64,000 nt of DNA from Rhizohabitans arisaemae (GTDB lineage Bacteria; Actinomycetota; Actinomycetes; Streptosporangiales; Streptosporangiaceae): NCBI RefSeq assembly GCF_025996515.1, contig NZ_BLRH01000034.1, forward strand, positions 806,001 through 870,000. The letters run 5' to 3'. The notes under the pieces are model-generated. The model did not search any database. It saw only the letters and a program-made list of their open reading frames with translations, and was not told the origin of the DNA. Positions 1-7,680 of this stretch are shown here, one piece after another. Position numbers and translations under genes: made by a program. Within the stretch, counting starts at the first letter, position 1. Every line of letters starts with the position of its first letter.

Positions 1-525
1 GGCGCGGAACCAGAAGTCCTCGTCGATGCCGTAGCGTTCGCGCCGCCCATGGGCGCCGCGATCTCGCCGTACCACCCCCGCCGTCTCCAGATAGGTGATG
101 GCCTTGGAGATCGACGCGGGGCTGACCTGGAGGCGGCCGACCAGCTCGGCGGCGGTGAGGCTGCCGGAGTCGACGGTGAGCAGGCAGGTGAGCACCCGGG
201 CCGCCATCCGCGGCAGCCCCGACTGACCCAGCAGGTCCGCGAACCGCTCGACGAATCCGCCCAGCGCCGCCGCGTCATGCCCGTCGGCGCCGTCGGCGGC
301 GGGAACCCCCGGCGTGGTGAGTTTCGGGCGCCGGGCACGCCGGCCGGTCGCGTGGTGGGCGTGGTCGGCCCGGTAGCCGTCGGGGCCGCCGTTGCGGGCC
401 ACCTCCCGGGTGACCGTCGACGTCGGCCTGTCGAGCCGCCGGGCTATCTCGGCGTATCCGAGGCCTTCGGCCAGCCCCGTTCCGATGTGCCGTCGCTCCT
501 CGTGGGTCAGTCTGCCGCCCGGCAT
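1..525 (-). CDS. MarR/GbsR-like regulator with IS30-type N-terminal HTH (partial)
   Basis: This gene reads leftwards and is cut by the window edge; 175 codons are visible. The ATG at 525 follows an AGGAGATGAGG ribosome site. Residues 5-45 (THEERRHIGTGLAEG, then EIARRLDRPTSTVTREV) form a helix-turn-helix of the kind found at the N-terminus of IS30 transposases. A linker follows, and from about residue 95 there is a winged helix (VLTCLLTVDSGSLTAAELVG, VSPASISKAITYLE) typical of MarR/GbsR proteins. It is divergent from an ABC exporter that it probably represses. It is not a transposase, because the second half is a regulator. The family call is firm; the ligand is unknown. Confidence 0.8.
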   Translation of the reverse strand, partial: MPGGRLTHEERRHIGTGLAEGLGYAEIARRLDRPTSTVTREVARNGGPDGYRADHAHHATGRRARRPKLTTPGVPAADGADGHDAAALGGFVERFADLLGQSGLPRMAARVLTCLLTVDSGSLTAAELVGRLQVSPASISKAITYLETAGVVRRDRGAHGRRERYGIDEDFWFRA

Positions 526-577
526 CCGTCCTCATCTCCTGTCGTCCGATGGTCCAGTATGCGTTCATCCTCAGAAC

Positions 578-700
578 ATTGCAACGATTGATCATCTCTG
601 GTTGCATTAACCATCATCACCATTGCAACAATCACCCAATATTGCCTGGTCCCAAGCGGACAAATCCCCACTTCGATGTTGACGCTCTTGGAAATGCAAC
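578..700. promoter_or_regulatory. TGCAAC repeat array in divergent promoter region
   Basis: The spacer between the regulator at 525 and the ABC ATPase at 837 is markedly AT-richer than its surroundings. It carries four copies of TGCAAC or its complement: ATTGCAAC at 578-585, GTTGCAT at 601-607, ATTGCAAC at 622-629 and ATGCAAC at 694-700. The first two copies are inverted relative to each other, with arms 15 bases apart. The position suggests operator half-sites for the divergent MarR/GbsR-like regulator; this is inference from repetition and position. Confidence 0.45.
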
Positions 701-836
701 GTAGCTTTCTGAATTGTTCAACAGAATTCCGGCGTTGACCGGCCTTCCGCCGGGACGGCGTCGCCAGGCGACGCACCTCTTCCGCATTTGTGATCAAGAC
801 GCCCCGTCGCGGGGCGTGAACGTTTGTGAAGGTGAG

Positions 837-1769
837 ATGAGACCGACCAGAGACGACGTCGTCCTCGACGTCGACGGCTTGCGGATGCGGTACGGCGCCC
901 GCGACGTCCTGCACGACGTGACGTTCCAAGCGCGGCACGGGGAGGTACTGGCCCTCCTCGGGCCCAACGGCGCCGGTAAGACGACCACGATCGAGATCCT
1001 CGAGGGGTTCCGGCTGCGGTCGGCCGGGCGGATCCGGGTGCTCGGCGCCGACCCGGCCCAGGCGGGCGAACCATGGCGGGCCCGGGTGGGGGTCGTGCTG
1101 CAGTCCTGGCGCGACCACGGCAAGTGGCGGGTGCGCGAACTGCTCGCCCATTTCGGGAGCTTCTACGCCGCCTACTCCACCGACCTGGTCCGGCGCCCCT
1201 GGGACACCGACGAGCTCATCGCCGCGGTCGGGCTGACCGAGCACGCCGGGAAGAAGGTCAGAACGCTCTCCGGCGGCCAGCGACGCCGGCTGGACGTCGC
1301 GATCGGCATCGTGGGCCGCCCCGAACTGCTCTTCCTCGACGAGCCCACCGCCGCGCTCGACCCGCAGGCCCGGCACGACTTCCACGACCTGGTCCGGGGC
1401 CTGGCCGACCACGACGAGACCACCATCCTGCTCACCACCCACGACCTGGCCGAGGCCGAGAAGCTCGCCCACCGCATCGTCATCCTGAACGGCGGGCGGA
1501 TCGTCGCCGACGGCACGGCGAGCGAGCTGGCCCGGCGGATCGTCGGCCAGGACGAGGTGCGCTGGGTCCGGGACGGGCAACGCCACACCCGGTCGACCCC
1601 GGACTCGACCGCCTTCGTCTACGAACTGTTCCAGCGGCACGGCACCGCGATCCGGGAGCTGGAGGTCCACCGGGCCTCCCTGGAACAGACCTACCTGACC
1701 TTGGTGCGTCAGGCCGAGTCCACGCCGTACGGGGCCTCGGCCCGCGAACCTGAGGAGGCCCTCCGATGA
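837..1769 (+). CDS. ABC transporter ATP-binding protein (drug/ABC-2 type)
   Basis: A 310-residue cytoplasmic ATPase of the daunorubicin-resistance (DrrA/CcmA) type that would power the permease encoded next. The Walker A motif GPNGAGKTT is at residues 42-50, the signature LSGGQ at 144-148, and Walker B LLFLDEP with D168/E169. The H-loop sits in TTHDLAEAEKLAHRI. The C-terminal 70 residues lack a known domain, as is usual for this family. The ATG at 837 was chosen because GAAGGTGAG directly precedes it; the frame is open further upstream but without a ribosome site. It overlaps the permease gene by four bases, so the two are translationally coupled. Its substrate cannot be read from sequence. 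Confidence 0.9.
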   Translation: MRPTRDDVVLDVDGLRMRYGARDVLHDVTFQARHGEVLALLGPNGAGKTTTIEILEGFRLRSAGRIRVLGADPAQAGEPWRARVGVVLQSWRDHGKWRVRELLAHFGSFYAAYSTDLVRRPWDTDELIAAVGLTEHAGKKVRTLSGGQRRRLDVAIGIVGRPELLFLDEPTAALDPQARHDFHDLVRGLADHDETTILLTTHDLAEAEKLAHRIVILNGGRIVADGTASELARRIVGQDEVRWVRDGQRHTRSTPDSTAFVYELFQRHGTAIRELEVHRASLEQTYLTLVRQAESTPYGASAREPEEALR

Positions 1770-2608
1770 ACTCCGGGGCGATACGGGCGGGCTGGACCCG
1801 CGGGTTCGTCGAACTGCGGCAGTCGTTCACCAACGGCGCCGACCTGTTCTCCCACTTCCTCTGGCCGGGACTGATGCTGGCCGGGCTGTTCTACTTCCGC
1901 GAGGACGCGTTCGGGTCCAGCGGGTTCGCGCTCAGCACCCTGGCACTGCCGAGCATTCTGGGCATGAACGTCGCCCTCGGCATGGTCAGCATGAGCCAGC
2001 AGCTCACCGGCGAACGGGAGGACGGGACCCTGCTGCGTGCCAAGGCACTCCCCGACGGCATGCGGGCCTATCTGATCGGCAAGATCATCTCGGTCTCCGG
2101 GACACTCCTCGCCGATCTGGCCGTCTTCCTCATCCCCGCCATGCTCATCGTCGACGGCCTGGCGGTCGGCAGCCTCGGATCCTGGCTCACCCTGGGCTGG
2201 GTCCTGGTCCTGGGCATGGTGGCCGCCCTCCCCATCGGAGCCGTCCTGGGCTCGGTGTTCGCCACCGCCCGCGCCCAAGGGCTGCTCATCCTGCCGATCC
2301 TCGGCCTGATCGCGATCTCCGGGATCTTCTACCCGCTCACCTCCCTGCCCGAATGGCTCCAGTGGACCGCCCAGATCTTCCCGATCTACTGGCTCGGCCT
2401 CGGCATGCGTTCGGCGCTGCTTCCCGACTCCGCCGTGGCCGTCGAGATAGGCGAGTCCTGGCGTCATCTGGAGACCGTCGGAGTCCTGGGCGTCTGGGCC
2501 GTACTCGGCCTGATCCTGGCCCCGATCGTGCTCCGCCGAATGGCCCGCCGGGAGTCCGGATCCCGCGTGGCCGAGCGCCGTGAGAAGGCCCTGCAGCGCA
2601 TGGGCTGA
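1766..2608 (+). CDS. ABC-2 type transporter permease
   Basis: A 280-residue integral membrane protein with about six hydrophobic segments (for example around residues 25-45, 60-75, 105-130, 140-165, 175-195 and 235-260). This is the topology of ABC-2 exporter permeases of the DrrB type. The start overlaps the ATPase stop as ATGA. With the ATPase at 837-1769 it forms a complete half-size exporter, and the divergent MarR/GbsR-like gene suggests induction by a toxic small molecule. A segment GEREDGTLLRAKALP after the second membrane span matches the conserved ABC-2 coupling region. Confidence 0.9.
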   Translation: MNSGAIRAGWTRGFVELRQSFTNGADLFSHFLWPGLMLAGLFYFREDAFGSSGFALSTLALPSILGMNVALGMVSMSQQLTGEREDGTLLRAKALPDGMRAYLIGKIISVSGTLLADLAVFLIPAMLIVDGLAVGSLGSWLTLGWVLVLGMVAALPIGAVLGSVFATARAQGLLILPILGLIAISGIFYPLTSLPEWLQWTAQIFPIYWLGLGMRSALLPDSAVAVEIGESWRHLETVGVLGVWAVLGLILAPIVLRRMARRESGSRVAERREKALQRMG

Positions 2609-2731
2609 ACCGCTCTCCGTTTCCACTCCGCCGGACGACCGCGGCGTGCCCCACCCGGCCGTATTGCGGGCGCCGGGTGGCAGCCCTGCGCTTGCCCGCG
2701 ATCCGAATCCGGCCGATTCCGGCATCCCTGC

Positions 2732-2758
2732 CCGGCCGGGCCTCCCAAGCCCGGCCGG
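2732..2758 (+). terminator. Intergenic hairpin after exporter operon
   Basis: A ten-base perfect inverted repeat, CCGGCCGGGC and GCCCGGCCGG, separated by seven bases. It lies between the permease stop and the serine hydrolase start. There is no T-tract, as is common in actinomycetes. The rest of the 2609-2828 spacer shows no other feature I can support. Confidence 0.4.
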
Positions 2759-2828
2759 TGACCCCTGCGGCGTACTCGGTGCCAAACGCACCTGAACCTC
2801 CGTTCTTCGTTCATTCCAAGGAGACAGA

Positions 2829-3923
2829 ATGTCCATGCTCCGCGCCCGCGCGGGCCGGCTCGTCGTCACCATGACCGTGACCTGGGCCGCCATGACGACC
2901 CCTGCGGCTTTCGCCGCCGAGCGCGACCGAGGTCCCGCCGGGCTCCAGCGCGTGCTCGACGACGCCGTGGCCGACGGCGGCGGCCCCGGCATCGTCGCCG
3001 AACTCAGAGTCGGTCGTGCACGGCCGTGGTTCGGCACGGCGGGGGTCGCCGACACCGCGACCGGGCAGAAGCGCCGACCGGGTGAGCACTTCCGCATCGG
3101 AAGCCTTACCAAGGCGTTCGTCGGCACCGTGGTCCTGCAGCTGGCGGCCGAGGGCAAGCTGGCCCTGAACGACACGGTCGCGAAGTGGCTGCCGGGTGTG
3201 GTGGAGGAGCACCTCCGCGCCGACGGCACCAAGATCTCCGTAAGACGGCTGCTCAACCACACGAGTGGACTCCCCGATGCGATCCTCGGCCAGGAGACCC
3301 CGCTTCCCGAAGAGCCCGGGAAGCGCTTCATCTACTCAAAGATCAACTACAACCTCGCCGGGATGATCGTGGAGCGCGCGACGGGCGCGACCCTTTCGGC
3401 CGAGATCGAACGCCGCGTCGCCCGGCCGCTGGGGCTGAAGGGAACCTACCTGCCGACCGCCGAGCGGACGATCCGCGACCCGCACCCCCGCCACTACTCC
3501 AAACTCGGGAAGACCGGCCCCGACGCGCAGATCCACGACGTGACCGAGATGGACGTGAGCTGGGCCTGGGCCGCGGGCGGCATGATCTCGACGACCGCGG
3601 ACCTCCAGCGTTTCCTCCGCGCGCTGCTGGGTGGCCGCCTCCTCCCGCCCGCCCAGCGGAAGGAGATGTTCACCACGGTCGCGACGGAGGGCTCGGGCTG
3701 GGTCCCGAACACCAGGTACGGGCTCGGCGTCTACGCCCAGAAGCTCCCGTGCGGAGTCACGGTCTGGGGCGGCGGCGGCTACATCCAGGGTTCGATGTCG
3801 TATGCGATGGGCGACCGCAAGGGCACCCACACCCTGGTGGGCAACCTGAACGGTGACTGGAACGACTTCGTGCAGACCTTCACCGCGCTCTTCGGCACGC
3901 GTTTCTGCCCGGCGACCTCCTGA
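2829..3923 (+). CDS. Secreted serine hydrolase, class C beta-lactamase / DD-peptidase fold
   Basis: A 364-residue protein with an N-terminal export signal: basic residues 5-10, a hydrophobic stretch 11-24, and a likely signal-peptidase site after AFA-A near residue 30. The catalytic SxxK motif is SLTK at residues 92-95. The second family motif, normally Y-x-N, reads YSK in FIYSKINYNLAG, so the usual Asn is Lys, although an Asn lies three residues on. The third motif region is WGGGGYIQG. The family includes D-Ala-D-Ala carboxypeptidases, esterases and beta-lactamases, and the sequence does not decide among them. The ribosome site AAGGAGA precedes the ATG. It stands alone, followed by a strong hairpin. 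Confidence 0.85.
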   Translation: MSMLRARAGRLVVTMTVTWAAMTTPAAFAAERDRGPAGLQRVLDDAVADGGGPGIVAELRVGRARPWFGTAGVADTATGQKRRPGEHFRIGSLTKAFVGTVVLQLAAEGKLALNDTVAKWLPGVVEEHLRADGTKISVRRLLNHTSGLPDAILGQETPLPEEPGKRFIYSKINYNLAGMIVERATGATLSAEIERRVARPLGLKGTYLPTAERTIRDPHPRHYSKLGKTGPDAQIHDVTEMDVSWAWAAGGMISTTADLQRFLRALLGGRLLPPAQRKEMFTTVATEGSGWVPNTRYGLGVYAQKLPCGVTVWGGGGYIQGSMSYAMGDRKGTHTLVGNLNGDWNDFVQTFTALFGTRFCPATS

Positions 3924-3932
3924 AACCCGGCC

Positions 3933-3981
3933 CGGAAGCCACGTCCCCCGGCCGCCGCCCGGTCGGGGGACGTGGCTTCCG
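3933..3981. terminator. 18-bp perfect inverted repeat terminator
   Basis: The arms CGGAAGCCACGTCCCCCG (3933-3950) and CGGGGGACGTGGCTTCCG (3964-3981) are perfect complements with a 13-base loop. The repeat lies 10 bases after the serine hydrolase stop. It has no T-tract, but its length and position make a transcription terminator the best reading. Confidence 0.7.
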
Positions 3982-4146
3982 ACGTGCCCGTACCGCGCGT
4001 TTCGACGGCCGGTGTCACATGTGGGGCGCGGGTGGTGCTCTACAGATGTGAACGTTGCAGGGCATGGCGCGAGCGCGCCGTCCACCGTCCTGTCCGGTGC
4101 GGAACACGGCGTGGTAAGCGGGCGAGCCGAGCGGAAGGATGGCGTG

Positions 4147-4668
4147 GTGGGGTTGAGTCCTCCGCGGCGAGAGGTCGTCCGAGCCGACCTGGAGCAGGTT
4201 TTCCGTACGGCGTATCCGCGGGTCGTCGCGGTCGCCGCCCGGGTGCTCGGCTCCCGGGACGAGGCCGAGGACGTGGCTCAGGAGGTGTTCCTGGCGTTCG
4301 GGCGCTCAACGGTGCCGGCCGGGGAGGCACCGGCGTGGCTGTCGGTCGCCGCGGCGCACACCGCGTTGAACCACATCCGCTCCGGCCGCCGCCGCGCCTC
4401 CCGCGAGGGGAACGCCGACGGCGGCGACGCCGTCTGCCCGGACGTCGCCGACGCCGTCGTCACCCGCGACGAGCGCCGCCTGGTCCGGGCGGCGCTGGCG
4501 CGGCTCCCCCGTAGGCAGGCCGTCGCCCTCGTTCTGCGGCACAGCGGCCTCAGTTACACCGAGGTCGCCGCCGCCCTGGATATCTCCCCCGGCAGCGTGG
4601 GCACCACCGTGCGACGCGCCGAGTCCGCTCTGCGCAAGGAGTTGAACCGTCATGCGTCATCCGAATGA
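4147..4668 (+). CDS. RNA polymerase ECF sigma factor
   Basis: A compact sigma-70 family protein of 173 residues. Region 2 includes TAYPRVVAVAARVLGSRDEA followed by EDVAQEVFLAFGR; region 4 includes LARLPRRQAVALVLRHSGLS followed by YTEVAAALDISPGSVGTTV. No extra C-terminal domain is present. The GTG at 4147 was chosen because GGAAGGA at 4133-4139 lies seven bases before it; another GTG sits one codon upstream. The gene overlaps the next one by 17 bases, and that gene encodes a membrane protein with a zinc-finger-like N-terminus, the usual arrangement of sigma and anti-sigma factors. Two ABC exporter genes follow in the same operon. Confidence 0.88.
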   Translation: MGLSPPRREVVRADLEQVFRTAYPRVVAVAARVLGSRDEAEDVAQEVFLAFGRSTVPAGEAPAWLSVAAAHTALNHIRSGRRRASREGNADGGDAVCPDVADAVVTRDERRLVRAALARLPRRQAVALVLRHSGLSYTEVAAALDISPGSVGTTVRRAESALRKELNRHASSE

Positions 4669-5740
4669 CGGCACGCTGCGCCGGCTCCTGGACGAGCCGG
4701 CCGGTGTCGCCGACGCCGACCGCAAGCACGTCGCGGGCTGCCCGGTGTGCCTGTCCGAGCTGGCGGCCGCCCAGGAGGACGCGGCCGTCGCCGGCGCCGC
4801 GCTGGGCACCGACTTCGCCGTGGATGTGGACGTGGACGCGGGGTGGCGCCGCCTGTCGAGCGCGGTCGACGACGCGGACCGGCGGGAGGCCACGGCCGTT
4901 CCCGTCCGCCGCAGGCGCCTGGGCCTGCGCAGCCCGGTGGTCGCCGCGATCGGCGCCGTCGCCCTGCTGACCGGGGCGGGAGCCGCGGCCGCCGCGGACT
5001 GGCTGCAGATCTTCCGGGCCGAGCGGATCGCCCCGGTCACCGCCCCCCGGGCCGAGCTGGCGAAGATCCCCGACCTGTCCGCCTTCGGCAGCCTTGAGGT
5101 GAGCGAGCGGCCCGACCTCCGAAAGGTCGCCGACGCGGGCGCCGCCGAGCAGGCCACCGGCCTGTCCGTCCCCCGGGTGGGCAGGCTCCCCCGAGGTGTG
5201 ACGGGAGAACCCGCCTACCACGTGGTCGGCCAGGTGAGCGCGACGTTCACCCTCTCGGCCGAGAAGGTGGCGCGGACCGCGGCGGCTGCGGGCGAGACGG
5301 TGCCACCGCCGCCGAAGGGCCTGGACGGCAGCCGGTTCCGGTTCGTCGCCGGTCCGGGCATCGCCGCGGTCTGGTCGCAGGGACGCCCGCTGCCCGCCCT
5401 GATCGTGGCACGGGCGACCGCACCCGCCGTGTACGCCTCGGGCGTCCCGTTCGAAACGGCCCGCGACTACCTGCTGTCCCTGCGGGTGGTGCCGGCGGAC
5501 GTCGCGTCGCAGCTTCGCGGTTTCTCCGGCGCCGGGCTGACCCTTCCCCTGTTCACGTCGGCGCAGGGATCGGCGAGATCCGCCGACCTCGGCGGGGTGC
5601 CGGCCACGGTGCTCGCCTCCCGGGACGGGACGATGGCGGGCGTTGTGTGGGTGAAGGACGGCGTCGTCACCGCGGTGGCGGGCTCGCTGAGCGCCGACGA
5701 GGTGCTGGCCGTGGCCCGGGGACTGCGGGGCGACCGGTGA
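4652..5740 (+). CDS. Probable membrane anti-sigma factor
   Basis: A 362-residue protein with a short cytoplasmic N-terminus, one transmembrane segment at about residues 92-113 (SPVVAAIGAVALLTGAGAA), and a long extracytoplasmic region of about 245 residues with no domain I recognise. Near residues 26-33 HVAGCPVC resembles the H-x3-C-x2-C core of zf-HC2 anti-sigma domains. It overlaps the ECF sigma gene by 17 bases, so coupled synthesis is expected. Its role would be to hold the sigma factor at the membrane until a signal releases it. The assignment rests on topology, the H/C motif and gene order. Confidence 0.72.
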   Translation: MRHPNDGTLRRLLDEPAGVADADRKHVAGCPVCLSELAAAQEDAAVAGAALGTDFAVDVDVDAGWRRLSSAVDDADRREATAVPVRRRRLGLRSPVVAAIGAVALLTGAGAAAAADWLQIFRAERIAPVTAPRAELAKIPDLSAFGSLEVSERPDLRKVADAGAAEQATGLSVPRVGRLPRGVTGEPAYHVVGQVSATFTLSAEKVARTAAAAGETVPPPPKGLDGSRFRFVAGPGIAAVWSQGRPLPALIVARATAPAVYASGVPFETARDYLLSLRVVPADVASQLRGFSGAGLTLPLFTSAQGSARSADLGGVPATVLASRDGTMAGVVWVKDGVVTAVAGSLSADEVLAVARGLRGDR

Positions 5741-6732
5741 TCGGGGACCCCGCCGCGCGGCAGGGCGGCTCCTCGCTCGACGCCGCCGAGCGGCTGCTCG
5801 CCGAGCTGCCTCCGGCGCCGGCGGCGTGGTGCTCGGGCCTGCACAAGCGGTATCGGCGGCGGACCGCGGTCGACGACGTGTCCTTCACGGTCGACCGCGG
5901 TGAAGTGGTGGGCCTGCTCGGACCGAACGGAGCCGGCAAGACGACCGTCATCAAGATCCTGCTCGGTCTGGTCCGGGCCGACGCGGGGGACGTCCTGCTG
6001 CTCGGGCGGCCGGCGGGGGATCCGCGTGCCCGGAGCCGCGTCGGCTACCTGCCGGAGCTCTTCCGGTATCAGCCGTGGCTCACGGCCGCGGAGGTGGTGG
6101 CGTTGCACGTCCGGCTCGCGGGCGCCCAGGTCTCATCCCGGGAGCGGCGCGAATGCCTGGGCCTGGTCGGTCTCGCCGACCGTGCCGGGGACCGGGTCGG
6201 CGGCTTCTCCAAAGGCATGCAGCAGCGCCTGGGACTGGCCGTCGCCCTGGTGGCCCGTCCGGAGTTCGTCGTCCTGGACGAGCCGACCAGCGCCCTGGAC
6301 CCGGTCGGCCGGGCCGACGTCCGGGATCTGCTGACGTCCCTCAAGGCCCGCCGGGTCGCGGTCCTGCTCAACTCACACCTCATCGGCGAGGTGGAGCGGG
6401 TCTGCGACCGGGTCGTCGTCCTCGACAAGGGCCGGGTCGCCGCCTCCGGCACCCTGGCGGAACTCCTCGGCCAAAGCGAGCTGCGGCTCCGGCTCGACGG
6501 GGTGGGCGCGGAGGCCGAGGCGCGGCTGGCCGCCGCCGGCGGCCTCACCCGAGACGGGGACGCGTACACCGTGACGCTATCCGCCGACCAGGACACCGCA
6601 GCCGTGCCGGAGCTCGTGGCCGACCTGGTCGGCCTCGGGGTCCGCGTGCACGCGGTCGAGCCCGGGCGGATCAGCCTCGAAGAGCGGCTGCTGGACATCC
6701 TGCGCGCCACCCCCGGAGATGAGGACCGTTGA
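5737..6732 (+). CDS. ABC transporter ATP-binding protein (CcmA/NatA-like)
   Basis: A 331-residue ATPase. It has a P-loop GPNGAGKTT, a signature variant FSKGMQQRLGL in place of LSGGQ, Walker B FVVLDEPTSALDP and an SH-loop LLNSHLIGEVERV. The C-terminal 80 residues form a family-typical accessory domain. The GTG start at 5737 overlaps the anti-sigma stop as GTGA. In the operon it lies between the membrane anti-sigma factor and its own permease, so the exporter is probably part of the response controlled by the ECF sigma factor. The substrate is unknown; a bacitracin-like or copper/NosY-type role is possible but not shown. Confidence 0.9.
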   Translation: MIGDPAARQGGSSLDAAERLLAELPPAPAAWCSGLHKRYRRRTAVDDVSFTVDRGEVVGLLGPNGAGKTTVIKILLGLVRADAGDVLLLGRPAGDPRARSRVGYLPELFRYQPWLTAAEVVALHVRLAGAQVSSRERRECLGLVGLADRAGDRVGGFSKGMQQRLGLAVALVARPEFVVLDEPTSALDPVGRADVRDLLTSLKARRVAVLLNSHLIGEVERVCDRVVVLDKGRVAASGTLAELLGQSELRLRLDGVGAEAEARLAAAGGLTRDGDAYTVTLSADQDTAAVPELVADLVGLGVRVHAVEPGRISLEERLLDILRATPGDEDR

Positions 6733-7592
6733 CCGCCCGAACCGTGTTCACCCTCGCCGCCCTCACCCTCCGGGAGGCGGCCCGCCGGCGGGTGCTGCGC
6801 GCGCTCGCCCTGCTGATGGTCGTGCTGCTGGCGCTCAGCGGCTGGGGGTTCTCCCGCCTGGCCGGGACGGAGCTCGACGGCACCGAGCTCACCAGCGGGG
6901 AGACCCGGCTGGTCGCCGCCCAGGTGCTCAACCTGGTGATGTTCGGCTTGAGCCTGATCGCCGCGCTCGGCACGGCCTTCCTCTCCGGTCCCACCCTGGC
7001 CGGCGAGATCGAGTCGGGAACCGCGCTGGCGGTCCTGGCCCGGCCGGTCCGCCGCTCGACGGTGCTGCTGGGCAAGTGGCTGGGGCTCGTGGCCTTCGGG
7101 AGCGGCGTCGTGGTCGTGGCCGGACTCGCCCAGTTCCTCATCGTCTGGGGCACCCTGGGCTACTGGCCGCCGCAGCCGGTGACCGGTCTGGCGCTGCTCG
7201 CGGCGCAGACGACGGTGCTGCTCACCTTGGGCCTGCTGCTGTCGACCGTCGTCTCGCCGATGGCGTCGGGCGTCATGGCGGTCGGGCTGTTCGGCGCGAC
7301 CTGGATCGCGGGAATGGTCGGCGTGGTCGGTCAGGCCCTCGGCAACGAGGGCGTGGCCGCCGCCGGCACCGTCTCCCGCGTACTGCTGCCGACGGACGGC
7401 CTGTGGCGCGGGGCCATGAACGCGTTCCAGGACCCGATCGTGCTGGAGCGGCTCGGCGGCCCCGCGCTCAAGGGCGGCTTCGCGTTCCTGAGCAGCGCCC
7501 CGCTCACCGCCGTGTACCTGGTCTGGGTCGGCGTCTGGATCGTCCTCGTCCTCGGGCTCGCGGCACTGGCCTTCCACCGCCGCGATCTGTGA
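6729..7592 (+). CDS. ABC-2 family permease (NosY-like)
   Basis: A 287-residue membrane protein starting with TTG that overlaps the ATPase stop as TTGA. About six membrane spans can be seen, with a charged N-terminal helix TLREAARRRVLRALALLMVV and an extracellular loop around residues 38-60 (LAGTELDGTELTSGETR). It partners the ATPase at 5737-6732 as an exporter. It is the last gene of the sigma/anti-sigma operon, which ends at the hairpin at 7608-7650. Confidence 0.87.
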   Translation: MTARTVFTLAALTLREAARRRVLRALALLMVVLLALSGWGFSRLAGTELDGTELTSGETRLVAAQVLNLVMFGLSLIAALGTAFLSGPTLAGEIESGTALAVLARPVRRSTVLLGKWLGLVAFGSGVVVVAGLAQFLIVWGTLGYWPPQPVTGLALLAAQTTVLLTLGLLLSTVVSPMASGVMAVGLFGATWIAGMVGVVGQALGNEGVAAAGTVSRVLLPTDGLWRGAMNAFQDPIVLERLGGPALKGGFAFLSSAPLTAVYLVWVGVWIVLVLGLAALAFHRRDL

Positions 7593-7607
7593 GCCACCCC
7601 TCGATCC

Positions 7608-7650
7608 GGGCGGACGGGGTACGGGGCGGACGCCCGTACCCCGTCCGCCC
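7608..7650. terminator. Bidirectional terminator between convergent genes
   Basis: A perfect 18-base inverted repeat, GGGCGGACGGGGTACGGG and its complement, with a seven-base loop. It sits between the rightward ABC permease and the leftward FAD monooxygenase, so it can end both transcripts. Confidence 0.7.
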
Positions 7651-7680
7651 CGCGGTGACGTGACCGGTGGACGAAGCGGA

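Noticed and set aside
1-525. IS30 transposase fragment
   Set aside because: Only the short helix-turn-helix is IS30-like. The rest is a winged-helix regulator, and no terminal repeats or DDE domain are seen.
507-1670. Minus-strand frame of 387 codons across the first ABC ATPase
   Set aside because: The ATPase with all motifs occupies the plus strand here; the minus frame is a shadow.
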